Source: Crenobacter cavernae
Lineage (GTDB): Bacteria > Pseudomonadota > Gammaproteobacteria > Burkholderiales > Chromobacteriaceae
Length of the DNA stretch: 64,000 nt
Reading direction: 5' to 3'
Assembly (NCBI RefSeq): GCF_003355495.1
Contig: NZ_CP031337.1
Location: 310,001 to 374,000, forward strand
Positions 24,006-32,041 of this stretch are shown here, piece after piece. Below the pieces are notes generated by a model. That model worked only from the letters and a program-made list of their open reading frames with translations, was not told where the DNA came from and did no database searches. Each line of letters begins with the position of its first letter. Positions within the stretch are counted from its first letter, which is position 1. Position numbers and translations under genes: made by a program.

Positions 24006-24155
24006 AGCGGAGGCGTCCTTTGCTCGGTATATGTCCCAGCTTAGAAAACGGGTCCGCCGCGCGGCAAGCCGGGATTGGAGGGGGATTAGGGGGTTGTTGG
24101 AATGTGGAGTAGCGGCCCGACGTCGCCGTTTTTAAGGCCTGGCGACAGCGGCGGT

Positions 24156-24407
24156 TCACGCCGCGCTATAGGGCTGCTTTTTCATCGGCACGAGAAGGCC
24201 GGGCGTCTCCGCATCGCGCGGGAAAACGGCGCAGCACGCGCAATAGACTTCGCCCGCCATGATCGCGACGCCCTTCATTCCCGTTCCCCCGACGAACTCG
24301 TGGCCGCATTGCCGGCACTGCCATTTGTAGCGGGTGCGCGGAGGCGTCCGTTCGCGTCGATCCAGTTCATCGTAAATCTGCTCCAGCGATGCTTCGGTCA
24401 GGTCCAT
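24156..24407 (-). CDS. Small zinc-ribbon protein, function unknown
   Basis: This 83-residue protein has two Cys pairs, YKWQCRQCGHEF (about 28-39) and GEVYCACCAVFP (about 53-64), arranged as a zinc ribbon. The N-terminal helix DLTEASLEQIYDELDRRER is acidic. No family name is recognised. The 150-base gap before it and the 324-base gap after it (to 24731) contain no other gene; the latter holds the two palindromes described next. Confidence 0.65.
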   Translation of the reverse strand: MDLTEASLEQIYDELDRRERTPPRTRYKWQCRQCGHEFVGGTGMKGVAIMAGEVYCACCAVFPRDAETPGLLVPMKKQPYSAA

Positions 24408-24569
24408 TCGGTTCTCCAGAGAGGCAGGTTTCGGAAGCCGGGAGCAGTCGTTCTAGCGCCATTGACGCGCCGCTTCGGCCGACAGCGAGGGCGTCCGGGA
24501 TGCCTGACTATCGGGCGACCGGTTCGCCGGACCGATGGCGACGCCGGCCCCCACACCTTACACCGGCAT

Positions 24570-24586
24570 TACTGGTATTACCAGTA
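24570..24586. promoter_or_regulatory. TACTGGTA palindrome
   Basis: TACTGGTA (24570-24577), a single T, then TACCAGTA (24579-24586): a perfect 8-base inverted repeat. TGGTATTACCA-type sites are bound by GntR-family dimers in other systems. No such regulator is adjacent, so the protein that binds it is unknown. Confidence 0.45.
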
Positions 24587-24675
24587 GAATAGACAAGCGT
24601 CCTGCTGGACACGGAAATGAAGCGTCGCCGGCGCTCGCGGCCGCCGATACCCCGTCCTGCACGAAAGTGCTTTAC

Positions 24676-24713
24676 TTCTTCGTAAAAAAAATGTGTAATT
24701 TTTTTACGAAGAA
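24676..24713. promoter_or_regulatory. 15-bp perfect inverted repeat just upstream of the XRE-cupin gene
   Basis: TTCTTCGTAAAAAAA (24676-24690) and TTTTTTTACGAAGAA (24699-24713) flank an 8-base spacer and end 18 bases before the ATG at 24732. The position over the ribosome-binding/promoter region suggests an autoregulatory operator. It could also fold in RNA. Confidence 0.6.
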
Positions 24714-24731
24714 CCTCCCCCACAGCCGACC

Positions 24732-25271
24732 ATGTCGCAAGCCCCGATAGGCACGCTGATCCGCCAGCTGCGCAAGCAGCGCAAGGCGACGCTGGAGCGG
24801 GTCGCCGACCGCGTCGGCCGCTCGCCGGCCTTCCTGTCGCTGCTCGAGCGCGGGCTGAACGAGCCGGCGATCGACGACCTGATCGCGATCGCCGACGCGC
24901 TCGGGGTCAGCACCGCCCACTTCTTCTCGGCGCCGGCCGCGCCCGCCCACCCGTGGCGGGTGAACGGCGACGCGCGGCGCGAGATGAGCTACCAGGGCGG
25001 CGTGCACGACACGCTGCTGTCGCCGACGCTTTCCGGCCGCTTTCACATGCTGATGGGCGAGATGGAGGCCGGCGCGACGTCGGGCGACGCCGAGATCCGC
25101 GAGAACGGCGAGCAGGGCGGGCTGCTGCTCGAAGGCACGCTGACGATCTGGGTCGACGGCGAAGAGCAGACGCTCGCCGCCGGCGACAGCTTCCAGTTCG
25201 ATTCGTCGCGGCCGCACCGCTACGCCAACCTCGGCGACACGGTGGCGCGGGTGCTGTGGGTGGTCGCTTAA
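24732..25271 (+). CDS. XRE-cupin regulator (PuuR-like)
   Basis: This 179-residue protein has an N-terminal helix-turn-helix (IGTLIRQLRKQRKATLERVADRVGRSPAFLSLLERGLNEP, about 6-45) and a C-terminal cupin (EGTLTIWVDGEEQTLAAGDSFQFDSSRPHRYAN). This architecture matches PuuR, the repressor of putrescine catabolism, and other metabolite-sensing regulators. The downstream genes encode a polyamine-binding protein and an agmatinase relative, so a polyamine or guanidino ligand is likely but unproven. Confidence 0.85.
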   Translation: MSQAPIGTLIRQLRKQRKATLERVADRVGRSPAFLSLLERGLNEPAIDDLIAIADALGVSTAHFFSAPAAPAHPWRVNGDARREMSYQGGVHDTLLSPTLSGRFHMLMGEMEAGATSGDAEIRENGEQGGLLLEGTLTIWVDGEEQTLAAGDSFQFDSSRPHRYANLGDTVARVLWVVA

Positions 25272-25286
25272 GACAGCTAAAGCCCG

Positions 25287-25345
25287 CGCGGGTGCTTCAT
25301 CCCGCGGCAGCCTCAACGTGTCGGCTGCTAAAACATCGATGGGAG
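25287..25345 (+). ncRNA. Candidate structured leader RNA, copy 1 (upstream of the polyamine-binding protein gene)
   Basis: Hairpin P1 is CGCGGG (25287-25292)/CCCGCG (25301-25306), and hairpin P2 is GCAGCC (25307-25312)/GGCTGC (25323-25328) with a 10-base loop. They are followed by a tail containing ATCGATGGGA. The 45 bases from 25301 are about 80% identical to copy 2 at 26538-26582, and the copies differ by a compensatory change in P1. It ends 70 bases before the ATG at 25416. No known riboswitch class was recognised. Confidence 0.55.
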
Positions 25346-25415
25346 TCGTCCTGTCCATGCGACCGGGCGCTTTGGCCGGCAGGCTTGTGCCGCCGGCCTC
25401 TGCAAGGAAGCCATC

Positions 25416-26510
25416 ATGCGCCGCTCCTTTCCCCTTCTCGCCGCCGCCGCGGTGTTCGTGCCGTCCGCCGCCTTCTCGGCCGGCGGCGTCGTCAACTTCT
25501 ACGGCTGGGCCGACTACCTCGCCGACACCACGATCCCCGACTTCCAGAAGGAAACCGACGTCAGGGTCCGCTACGACACCTACGACAGCAACGAGCTGCT
25601 GCAGACCAAGATGCTGACCGGCAAGTCGGGCTACGACGTCGTCGTGCCGTCCAACGTGTTCCTCGCCAAACAGATCCCGGCCGGCATCTACCTGCCGCTC
25701 GACAAGAGCAAGCTGCCCAACTACAAGGGCCTGGACCCGGCCATCCTCAAGCTGATGAACGCGTCCGACCCGGGCAACAAGTACGCGGTGCCGTTCTTCT
25801 GGGGCATCAACACGCTGGGCATCAACGTCGACAAGGTGAACAAGGCGCTCGGCGGCCCGCTGCCGGCAAAACAGTGGGAGCTGATGTTCAACCCGGCCTA
25901 CGTGGCCAAGCTGAAAGGCTGCGGCGTCAGCATGCTCGACTCGCCGGGCGACGTGTTCCCGGTGGTGCTGAAATACCTCGGGCGCGATCCGGCAAGCCGG
26001 AACGAAGCCGACTACCGGGCGGCGCTCGCGCATCTGAAAACCATCCGCCCGTACATCACGCGCTTCTCGTCGTCCGGCTATATGAACGAGATGGCCGGCG
26101 GCGGCCTCTGTCTCGCCTTCGGCTACGGCGGCGACCTCAACATCGCCAAACGCCGCGCCGAGGCGGCGAAGAACGGCGTGAGGATCCGGCCCCTGGTGCC
26201 GAAGGAAGGCGTCGCGGTGTGGATAGACAGCATGGTGATCCCCAAGGACTCGGCCAACGTCGAGAACGCGTACCGCTTCATCGACTACAACCTGCGCGCG
26301 AAGGTCGCCGCGGCCAACGCCAACTTCGTCACCTACGCGCCGGGCAGCCTCGCCGCGCGCCAGCACATCGACGCGAAGCACTTGGCGAACCCGTCGATCT
26401 TCCCCGGCAAGATGGAAATGGCGAACAGCTTCGTCCAGGCGCCGATGGACGCGAAGATCCAGCGGCTGACCACGCGCCTGTGGGTCGAATTCAAGACGCG
26501 CAAGAACTGA
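25416..26510 (+). CDS. PotF/SpuD-family periplasmic polyamine-binding protein (orphan)
   Basis: This 364-residue type II periplasmic binding protein has a signal peptide at about 1-22 (cleavage after SAAFSA). The opening VVNFYGWADYLADTTIPDFQKETDVRVRYDTYDSNE is typical of putrescine/spermidine/agmatine binders, followed by KSGYDVVVPSNVFLAKQI. No ABC permease or ATPase gene is adjacent. It either uses a transporter encoded elsewhere or acts as a sensor. AAGGAA precedes ATG 25416. It has its own copy of the leader RNA. Confidence 0.88.
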   Translation: MRRSFPLLAAAAVFVPSAAFSAGGVVNFYGWADYLADTTIPDFQKETDVRVRYDTYDSNELLQTKMLTGKSGYDVVVPSNVFLAKQIPAGIYLPLDKSKLPNYKGLDPAILKLMNASDPGNKYAVPFFWGINTLGINVDKVNKALGGPLPAKQWELMFNPAYVAKLKGCGVSMLDSPGDVFPVVLKYLGRDPASRNEADYRAALAHLKTIRPYITRFSSSGYMNEMAGGGLCLAFGYGGDLNIAKRRAEAAKNGVRIRPLVPKEGVAVWIDSMVIPKDSANVENAYRFIDYNLRAKVAAANANFVTYAPGSLAARQHIDAKHLANPSIFPGKMEMANSFVQAPMDAKIQRLTTRLWVEFKTRKN

Positions 26511-26525
26511 GCGGCCCGCCCTCTT

Positions 26526-26582
26526 CACGGGGCGCGACCCGTGGCAGCCTTTACACGTCGGCTGTTGAAAGATCGATGGGAA
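26526..26582 (+). ncRNA. Candidate structured leader RNA, copy 2 (upstream of the agmatinase-like gene)
   Basis: P1 is CACGGG (26526-26531)/CCCGTG (26538-26543) and P2 is GCAGCC (26544-26549)/GGCTGT (26560-26565) with a 10-base loop, then a tail with ATCGATGGGA. Compared with copy 1, the second P1 pair changes from G-C to A-U and the last P2 pair from G-C to G-U, so the helices are kept. It ends 43 bases before ATG 26626. Confidence 0.55.
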
Positions 26583-26625
26583 CACGCGGCGGCCGCCGGC
26601 CGCCGCGAGCGAAAGCCCCGCGACC

Positions 26626-27561
26626 ATGCTCGAACACGTCCAACCCGTCCCCGACTGCGCCGAACTCCTCTACGGCGACGGCGCGATCCGCCGCACCTCC
26701 CTTTACGGCAGCGGCGTCGAAAACACCTTCGGCGGCACCTTGAGCTTCCTCAGGCGCCGCTACACCCGCGACATCGAAGGCGCCGACGTCGTCGTCAGCG
26801 GCATCCCGTTCGACCTCGCGTCGCCGTTCCGCCCCGGCGCGCGCTTCGGCCCGGCTGCGATCCGCGCGCTATCGGTGATGTTCTCCGACCTCAAGCCCTT
26901 TCCCTACGGCGTCGATATCTTTGACGAACTGGCGGTCGCCGACTATGGAGACTGCTGGCTCGACGCGCATAGTCCGGCGGGCATCCCGGACACCATCGCC
27001 GAGCACGCGCGCGCCATCCTCGCGAGCGGCGCGACGATGCTGACCTTAGGCGGCGACAGCGCGATCACGTATCCCTTGTTGAAAGCGCACGCTCAAAGGC
27101 TCGGCCAAGCCTTGAGCCTGATCCGCTTCGGCGCGCACGGCATCGGCCCCGTGCACGGGCCGATCGACGCCGAACGCTCGGTGCAGATCGGCCTGCGCAG
27201 CGCGGACGCCGGCCCGCAGGACATCCAGAGTCTCGACGCGCGCTGGGTACACGCGCACGGCCCGCAGAAGACGCTGGAGCGCATTCTCGACGTCGTCGGC
27301 GACCGGGCCTGCTATCTGAGTTTCGACATCGGCTGCCTCGACCCGTCCGCCGCGCCGGGCACCGGCAGGCCGCTGCCGGGCGGGCTCACCAGCGCCGACG
27401 CGCTGCACATCGTGCGTGGCCTGGCGCCGGCAAGGCTGGTCGGGATGGATATCGTCGAGGTGTCGCCGCCGTACGACCGCGGCGACATCACCGCGCTCGT
27501 CGCCGCGAACCTCGCGCTCGAGATGCTGTGCGTGCTGCATAGGAGGAAAACCGGGCCCTGA
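26626..27561 (+). CDS. Agmatinase-family protein lacking the metal site (probable pseudoenzyme)
   Basis: This 311-residue protein aligns by motif over its whole length with ureohydrolases (GARFGPAAIRALS, VQIGLRS, APGTGRPLPGGLT). Metal ligands are lost: GGDH is GGDS (Ser145), DxHxD is GAHGI (169-173, only His171 kept), and DxD in the SFDID motif is DIG (Gly236). The loop after DxHxD is also about 15-20 residues shorter and the HGT-x-F segment is missing. The frame is intact and codon use looks normal, so it is probably a maintained protein without ureohydrolase activity, perhaps a sensor or partner. Confidence 0.8.
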   Translation: MLEHVQPVPDCAELLYGDGAIRRTSLYGSGVENTFGGTLSFLRRRYTRDIEGADVVVSGIPFDLASPFRPGARFGPAAIRALSVMFSDLKPFPYGVDIFDELAVADYGDCWLDAHSPAGIPDTIAEHARAILASGATMLTLGGDSAITYPLLKAHAQRLGQALSLIRFGAHGIGPVHGPIDAERSVQIGLRSADAGPQDIQSLDARWVHAHGPQKTLERILDVVGDRACYLSFDIGCLDPSAAPGTGRPLPGGLTSADALHIVRGLAPARLVGMDIVEVSPPYDRGDITALVAANLALEMLCVLHRRKTGP

Positions 27562-27591
27562 GCTCCCGCACGGCGTCGTAGCGGCGGCGCT

Positions 27592-27625
27592 TAAAAAAAC
27601 GCCGGCCGCGTCATGCGGCCGGCGT
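27592..27625. terminator. Terminator of the ydiJ operon
   Basis: ACGCCGGCCGC and GCGGCCGGCGT form an 11-bp stem (27599-27625). On the minus strand it is followed by seven T at 27598-27592, about 20 bases after the ydiJ stop. Confidence 0.85.
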
Positions 27626-27646
27626 CTCGTGCTTGCGCTCCGTTCT

Positions 27647-30600
27647 CTACGCGCCGCGAAGCGCGCAGAGCAGCGCCTGCGCCGGATGCGGCAGCGCTAC
27701 GCCATCGATCAGCGCCGTCTGGCAGCGGCACGAGTAGCCGGTCGCCAACAGTTCGGTGCCGGCGCGCCCGGCGACGATCGGCGCCCAGCTGAGCTGGTAG
27801 ATCTTCTCCGACATCGCGCGCTTGTCCGCCTCGTGGCCGTAGGTGCCTGCCATGCCGCAACAGCCGGCGGCCTGCACCTCAAGACTCGCCCCCAGCGCCG
27901 AAAACACCTTCTGCCAGTCGGCCACCGCCGCCGGCGCGTTGGTCTTCTCGGTGCAGTGCGGCAGCAGCGCGTAGCTTTTTTCCGAATCACGCGCGCGTTT
28001 CGGCAAGGCATCGAGCCGCTCGGCCAACCATTCCTGCAAGAGCGCGACCCGTGGCACCGCGCCGACGCCGAGCGTCTTCGCGTATTCGGCGCGGTAGGTC
28101 AGCGTCATCGACGGGTCGACGCCGACGAGAGGCAGGCCGGCGGCCTCGAACGCCTTCAGCATCGCCACGTTGGCCGAGGCTGTCTTCCGGAAACGGCCGA
28201 GAAAGCCGTGCACATGCAGCGGCTTGCCGTTGGCGCGGAACGGCGCCAACAGCGGCACGAAGCCGAGCTCGCGCAACAGCTCGAACACGTCGAGCACCAG
28301 CGGCGTCTCGAAGTAGCTGGTGAACGCGTCCTGCACGACGACGACCGCGCGCGCCCTGTCGGCCTCGGCCAAGCTTGCGACCGATTCCGGCGTCGCGAGC
28401 GCGAAGCCGCGCCTCGCGAGCTCCTTTTGCAGGTCGACGCCCGACAGCAGCGGGCTTTCTACCAGGTTCAGCTTCTTCATCAGCGCGCGGCCGACGCCGC
28501 TGCCTACCAGCGCATTGTAGAGCCGCGGCGCGCGCGCCAGCGTCGGCAGCGTCGCCTCCAGCGAGCCGATGAAATGGTCCTTCAGCGGCCGCAGGTAACG
28601 CCCGTAGTAGAGCTCGAGGAACTTGGCGCGGAATTCCGGCACGTCGACCTTGATCGGGCACTGGCCGACGCACGACTTGCACGCCAGACACCCGCTCATC
28701 GCCTCCATCACCTCGTGCGAGAAGTCGGCCTCGCCGCGCCGTTTGGCGAGCGTATTCCTGACTTTTCCGACAAGGCCTTTCAGCGCGCCGCCCGCACGCA
28801 AGCGTGCGCTCTCGGCCACCGGATCGAAGCCGGCATGCGACAGCTGACGCAGCCATTCGCGCAGCAGCGATGCGCGCCCCTTCGGCGAATGACGGCGCTC
28901 GCGCGTGCCCTTCCACGACGGGCACATCGCGTCGTCGGGGTCAAAGTTGTAGCAGGCGCCGTTGCCGTTGCAGTGCAGCGCTTCGTCGAACTTTTCGCGC
29001 GCCGCGATCGGGATCACCCGGTCGTGCTGGCCGCGCGTCGGCACCTCGTCGATCTTCAGCAGCTCCGCACCCGCCGGCGCAGCGATCTTGCCGGGGTTCA
29101 GCTGGTTGTGCGGGTCGAACGCCGCCTTGATCTCTTGCAGGCAGGGGTAGAGCGGGCCGAAGAATTCCGGCGCGTATTCCGAGCGCACGCCCTTGCCGTG
29201 CTCGCCCCATAACAGGCCGTGGTACTTCTTCGTCAGCGCGACCACGCCGTCGGTGATCTCGCGCACCAGCGTTTCCTGCGCCGGGTCCTTCATGTCGATC
29301 GCCGGGCGCACGTGCAGCACGCCGGCGTCGACGTGGCCGAACATGCCGTAGAAAACGCCGTGGCTGTCGAGTAAGGCGCGGAACTCGGCGATGTAGTCGG
29401 CGAGGTTCTCCGGCGGCACCGCGGTGTCCTCGACAAACGGAATCGGCCGCTGGCCGCCCTTAAGGTTGCCGAGCAGGCCTACCGATTTCTTGCGCATCCC
29501 CCAGATGCGCGCTACCGCCGCGCCGCGTGCGACGGTGTGGCCGCAGCGGCCGTGCGCCGCTCCCTCACGATCGAGCCTCGATACGACCTCGGCCAACCTT
29601 TGCTCGAGTTCCGCGTCGCTGTCGGCGAGGAATTCGACCAGGTTGATGCCCTGCGCCGGCGTCGCGTCGTCGGGAAAGAACTCGCGCACGCCGTGCCAGA
29701 CGATGTCCTGGCGCGCGAGACCCAGCACCCTGGAGTCGACCGTCTCTATCGACGCGGCGTTCAGCGCCATCAGCGCCTGCGCGTCGCGCAGCGCGGCGTC
29801 GAACGTGATATAGCGCACGTTGACGAGCGCGCTCGCGCGCGGGATCGGCAGCACGCCCAGCTTGGCCTCGGCGACGAAGCCGAGCGTGCCCTCGGCGCCG
29901 CACAGGATGTTGTTCAGATTGAAGCGCCCGGCCTCGTCGCGGATGTGCGCGAGGTCGTAGCCGGTCAGGCAGCGGTTGAGCTTGGGGAAACGCTCGGCGA
30001 TCAATTCGGCGTTGTCGCGCTGGATCGCGTCGAGCAGCCGGTGGACCGCGCCGACCTTGTCGTCGCGTTGCTTGATCGCCTCCAGCTCTTCCTCGGCCAA
30101 CGTTGCCGAATGCCAGAGAGTGCCGCCCAAGAGCACGGTGTCGAGTTCCAGCACGTGGTCGCGCGTCTTGCCATAGAGGCACGAGCCCTGGCCGCTGGCG
30201 TCGGTGTTGATCATGCCGCCCAGCGTCGCGCGGTTCGACGTCGACAGCTCGGGCGCGAAGAACAGGCCGTAGGGCTTCAGCGCGGCGTTGAGCTGATCCT
30301 TGACCACGCCGGCCTCGACGCGCACCCAGCGCTCGTCGGCGTTGATCTCGAGGATGCGGTTCATGTGGCGCGACACGTCTACCACCAGTCCGTCGGTCAG
30401 CGACTGGCCGTTGGTGCCGGTGCCGCCGCCGCGCGGGCTCAACACCAGCGCCTCGAAGCGCGGCTCGGCGGCGAGCTTCGCGATCAATACCAGGTCGTCT
30501 GCATGCTTCGGAAACGCGACCGCCTGTGGCAGCAGCTGGTAGATCGAGTTGTCGGTGGCCAGCACGGTGCGGTCGGCGTACGCGTGGCTCAACTCGCCGG

Positions 30601-30682
30601 CGAATCCCCTCACCTGCAGTTCGGCGATGAAGTCGAGGTAGAGCGAATCGGTGGGCGCGCTGGCGGTCAGACGGGGAATCAT
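27647..30682 (-). CDS. ydiJ: YdiJ-type FAD/Fe-S dehydrogenase, probable D-2-hydroxyglutarate dehydrogenase
   Basis: This 1011-residue protein joins an N-terminal FAD-linked oxidase (PRGGGTGTNGQSLTDGLVVDVS near residue 83), a [4Fe-4S] segment (CLACKSCVGQCPIKVDVP near 664) and a C-terminal CCG domain (GCCGMAGTYG near 935). E. coli YdiJ has this layout and oxidises D-2-hydroxyglutarate to 2-oxoglutarate. The upstream HglS-like gene makes exactly that substrate, which strengthens the call. The start is ATG 30682 (MIPRLTASAP). Arg-Leu-Ala-Glu is spelled AGG TTG GCC GAG at 29588-29599. Confidence 0.88.
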   Translation of the reverse strand: MIPRLTASAPTDSLYLDFIAELQVRGFAGELSHAYADRTVLATDNSIYQLLPQAVAFPKHADDLVLIAKLAAEPRFEALVLSPRGGGTGTNGQSLTDGLVVDVSRHMNRILEINADERWVRVEAGVVKDQLNAALKPYGLFFAPELSTSNRATLGGMINTDASGQGSCLYGKTRDHVLELDTVLLGGTLWHSATLAEEELEAIKQRDDKVGAVHRLLDAIQRDNAELIAERFPKLNRCLTGYDLAHIRDEAGRFNLNNILCGAEGTLGFVAEAKLGVLPIPRASALVNVRYITFDAALRDAQALMALNAASIETVDSRVLGLARQDIVWHGVREFFPDDATPAQGINLVEFLADSDAELEQRLAEVVSRLDREGAAHGRCGHTVARGAAVARIWGMRKKSVGLLGNLKGGQRPIPFVEDTAVPPENLADYIAEFRALLDSHGVFYGMFGHVDAGVLHVRPAIDMKDPAQETLVREITDGVVALTKKYHGLLWGEHGKGVRSEYAPEFFGPLYPCLQEIKAAFDPHNQLNPGKIAAPAGAELLKIDEVPTRGQHDRVIPIAAREKFDEALHCNGNGACYNFDPDDAMCPSWKGTRERRHSPKGRASLLREWLRQLSHAGFDPVAESARLRAGGALKGLVGKVRNTLAKRRGEADFSHEVMEAMSGCLACKSCVGQCPIKVDVPEFRAKFLELYYGRYLRPLKDHFIGSLEATLPTLARAPRLYNALVGSGVGRALMKKLNLVESPLLSGVDLQKELARRGFALATPESVASLAEADRARAVVVVQDAFTSYFETPLVLDVFELLRELGFVPLLAPFRANGKPLHVHGFLGRFRKTASANVAMLKAFEAAGLPLVGVDPSMTLTYRAEYAKTLGVGAVPRVALLQEWLAERLDALPKRARDSEKSYALLPHCTEKTNAPAAVADWQKVFSALGASLEVQAAGCCGMAGTYGHEADKRAMSEKIYQLSWAPIVAGRAGTELLATGYSCRCQTALIDGVALPHPAQALLCALRGA

Positions 30683-30753
30683 GCGGGGGCCTTCGTGGCG
30701 TGGCGTCAAAAAAGCCGCCCGCGCGGTGCGCGGACGGCCGAGACGGGACAGTT

Positions 30754-32031
30754 TCAAACGAGCACCTCGGCCAACGCGTCCTTGATCAGGGCGAAGCCCT
30801 CGTCGAGCTGCTCGAACGAGATGGTCAGCGGCGGCAACAGGCGCACGACGTTGCCGTGTTCGCCGGCCGCCATCAACAGCAGACCCCGCTTGCGTGCGGC
30901 GGCGAGCAGCGCCTGCAAGCGCTGCGGCGCCGGCTTGCCGTCGTCGACGATCTCGAACGCGCGCATGCCGCCGACGCCGTTGACGCGACCGATGCTCGCG
31001 CCGTGCGGGCCGGCCTTAAGACGACCGACGTGGCGCTCGATCAGCGCGCCGATCTCGGCGCTGCGCGCGAGCAGTTGCTCCGAGTCGATCGCGTCGAACA
31101 CCGCGCTCGCCGCCGCGCACGCGACCGGGTTGCCGGCGTAGGTGCCGCCGAGCCCGCCCGGGGCGAGCGCGTCCATCACGTCGGCGCGGCCGGTCAGCGC
31201 CGCGAGCGGGAAGCCTCCGGCGAGGCTCTTGCCCATCACGACGATGTCCGGCGTCACGCCGCTGTGCTCGATCGCGAAAAACTTGCCGCTGCGGCCGAAG
31301 CCGCTCTGGATCTCGTCGGCGATCAGCACGATGCCGTGCTTGTCGCACAGCGCGCGCAAGGCCTTCAGGAAATCGAAGTCGGCGACGAGGAAACCGCCCT
31401 CGCCCTGCACCGGTTCGATCACGATGGCCGCGACGTCGGCCGGGTCGACCTCGACCTTGAACAGGCGCTCGATCGCCGCGAGAGAAGCTTCTGCGCTCAC
31501 ACCGTTGTCGGCGCTGGCGTACGGTACGTGAAACACCGGGCCGGGCAGCGGGCCGAGGCCCTTCTTGTACGGCGCGACCTTGGCGGTCAAGGCCAGCGTC
31601 GCGAGCGTGCGGCCGTGAAAGCCGCCGTCGAAGGCAATCAGCGCGGTGCGGCCGGTGAAGGCGCGCGCGAGCTTGATCGCGTTTTCCATCGCCTCGGCGC
31701 CGCTGTTGGTCAGCATGGTGCGCGCGTCGCCCACGATCGGGCAGCGGCGGTTGAGTTCCGATGCCACGTTCAGATACGGCTCGTGCGGCAGCGCGTTGAA
31801 GCAGCTGTGCGTGTAGCGTTCGAGCTGCGCCGCGACCGCCTTCATCACCTTCGGGTGACGGTGGCCGGTGTTGAGCACGCCGATGCCGCCGACGAAGTCG
31901 ATGTAGCGTTTGCCTTCCGTGTCCCACACTTCGGCGTTCTCGGCGCGGTCGAGGTAGACCGGGTGCAGCACCTTGATGCCGCGGCTTACCGTTTCGCCGT
32001 ATTGCGCGTGCAATGAGTCATTCGTCGTCAT
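30754..32031 (-). CDS. Class III aminotransferase (GabT/DavT-like omega-aminotransferase)
   Basis: This 425-residue PLP enzyme has TNSGAEAMENAIKLARAFTGR, IVIEPVQGEGGF, IADEIQSGFGRSG and the PLP lysine K268 in VVMGKSLAGGFPL. GabT/DavT members transfer the omega-amino group of 4-aminobutyrate or 5-aminovalerate to 2-oxoglutarate. It sits between hglS and ydiJ in one operon, so a lysine-pathway substrate such as 5-aminovalerate, lysine or 2-aminoadipate is more likely than GABA, though GABA from the gbuA route is also possible. Confidence 0.85.
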   Translation of the reverse strand: MTTNDSLHAQYGETVSRGIKVLHPVYLDRAENAEVWDTEGKRYIDFVGGIGVLNTGHRHPKVMKAVAAQLERYTHSCFNALPHEPYLNVASELNRRCPIVGDARTMLTNSGAEAMENAIKLARAFTGRTALIAFDGGFHGRTLATLALTAKVAPYKKGLGPLPGPVFHVPYASADNGVSAEASLAAIERLFKVEVDPADVAAIVIEPVQGEGGFLVADFDFLKALRALCDKHGIVLIADEIQSGFGRSGKFFAIEHSGVTPDIVVMGKSLAGGFPLAALTGRADVMDALAPGGLGGTYAGNPVACAAASAVFDAIDSEQLLARSAEIGALIERHVGRLKAGPHGASIGRVNGVGGMRAFEIVDDGKPAPQRLQALLAAARKRGLLLMAAGEHGNVVRLLPPLTISFEQLDEGFALIKDALAEVLV

Positions 32032-32041
32032 TTCTGGCTCC

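Noticed and set aside
25318..25617. Short leader peptide reading through the first RNA copy (GTG TCG GCT GCT...)
   Set aside because: The frame is partly similar in the second copy, but differences do not favour silent positions and they keep RNA pairing instead; no ribosome-binding site precedes it.
25287..26582. Known guanidine riboswitch (ykkC, mini-ykkC or ykkC-III)
   Set aside because: The signature words of those classes (ACGR loops of mini-ykkC, conserved core of ykkC, pseudoknot strands of ykkC-III) are missing from both leaders.
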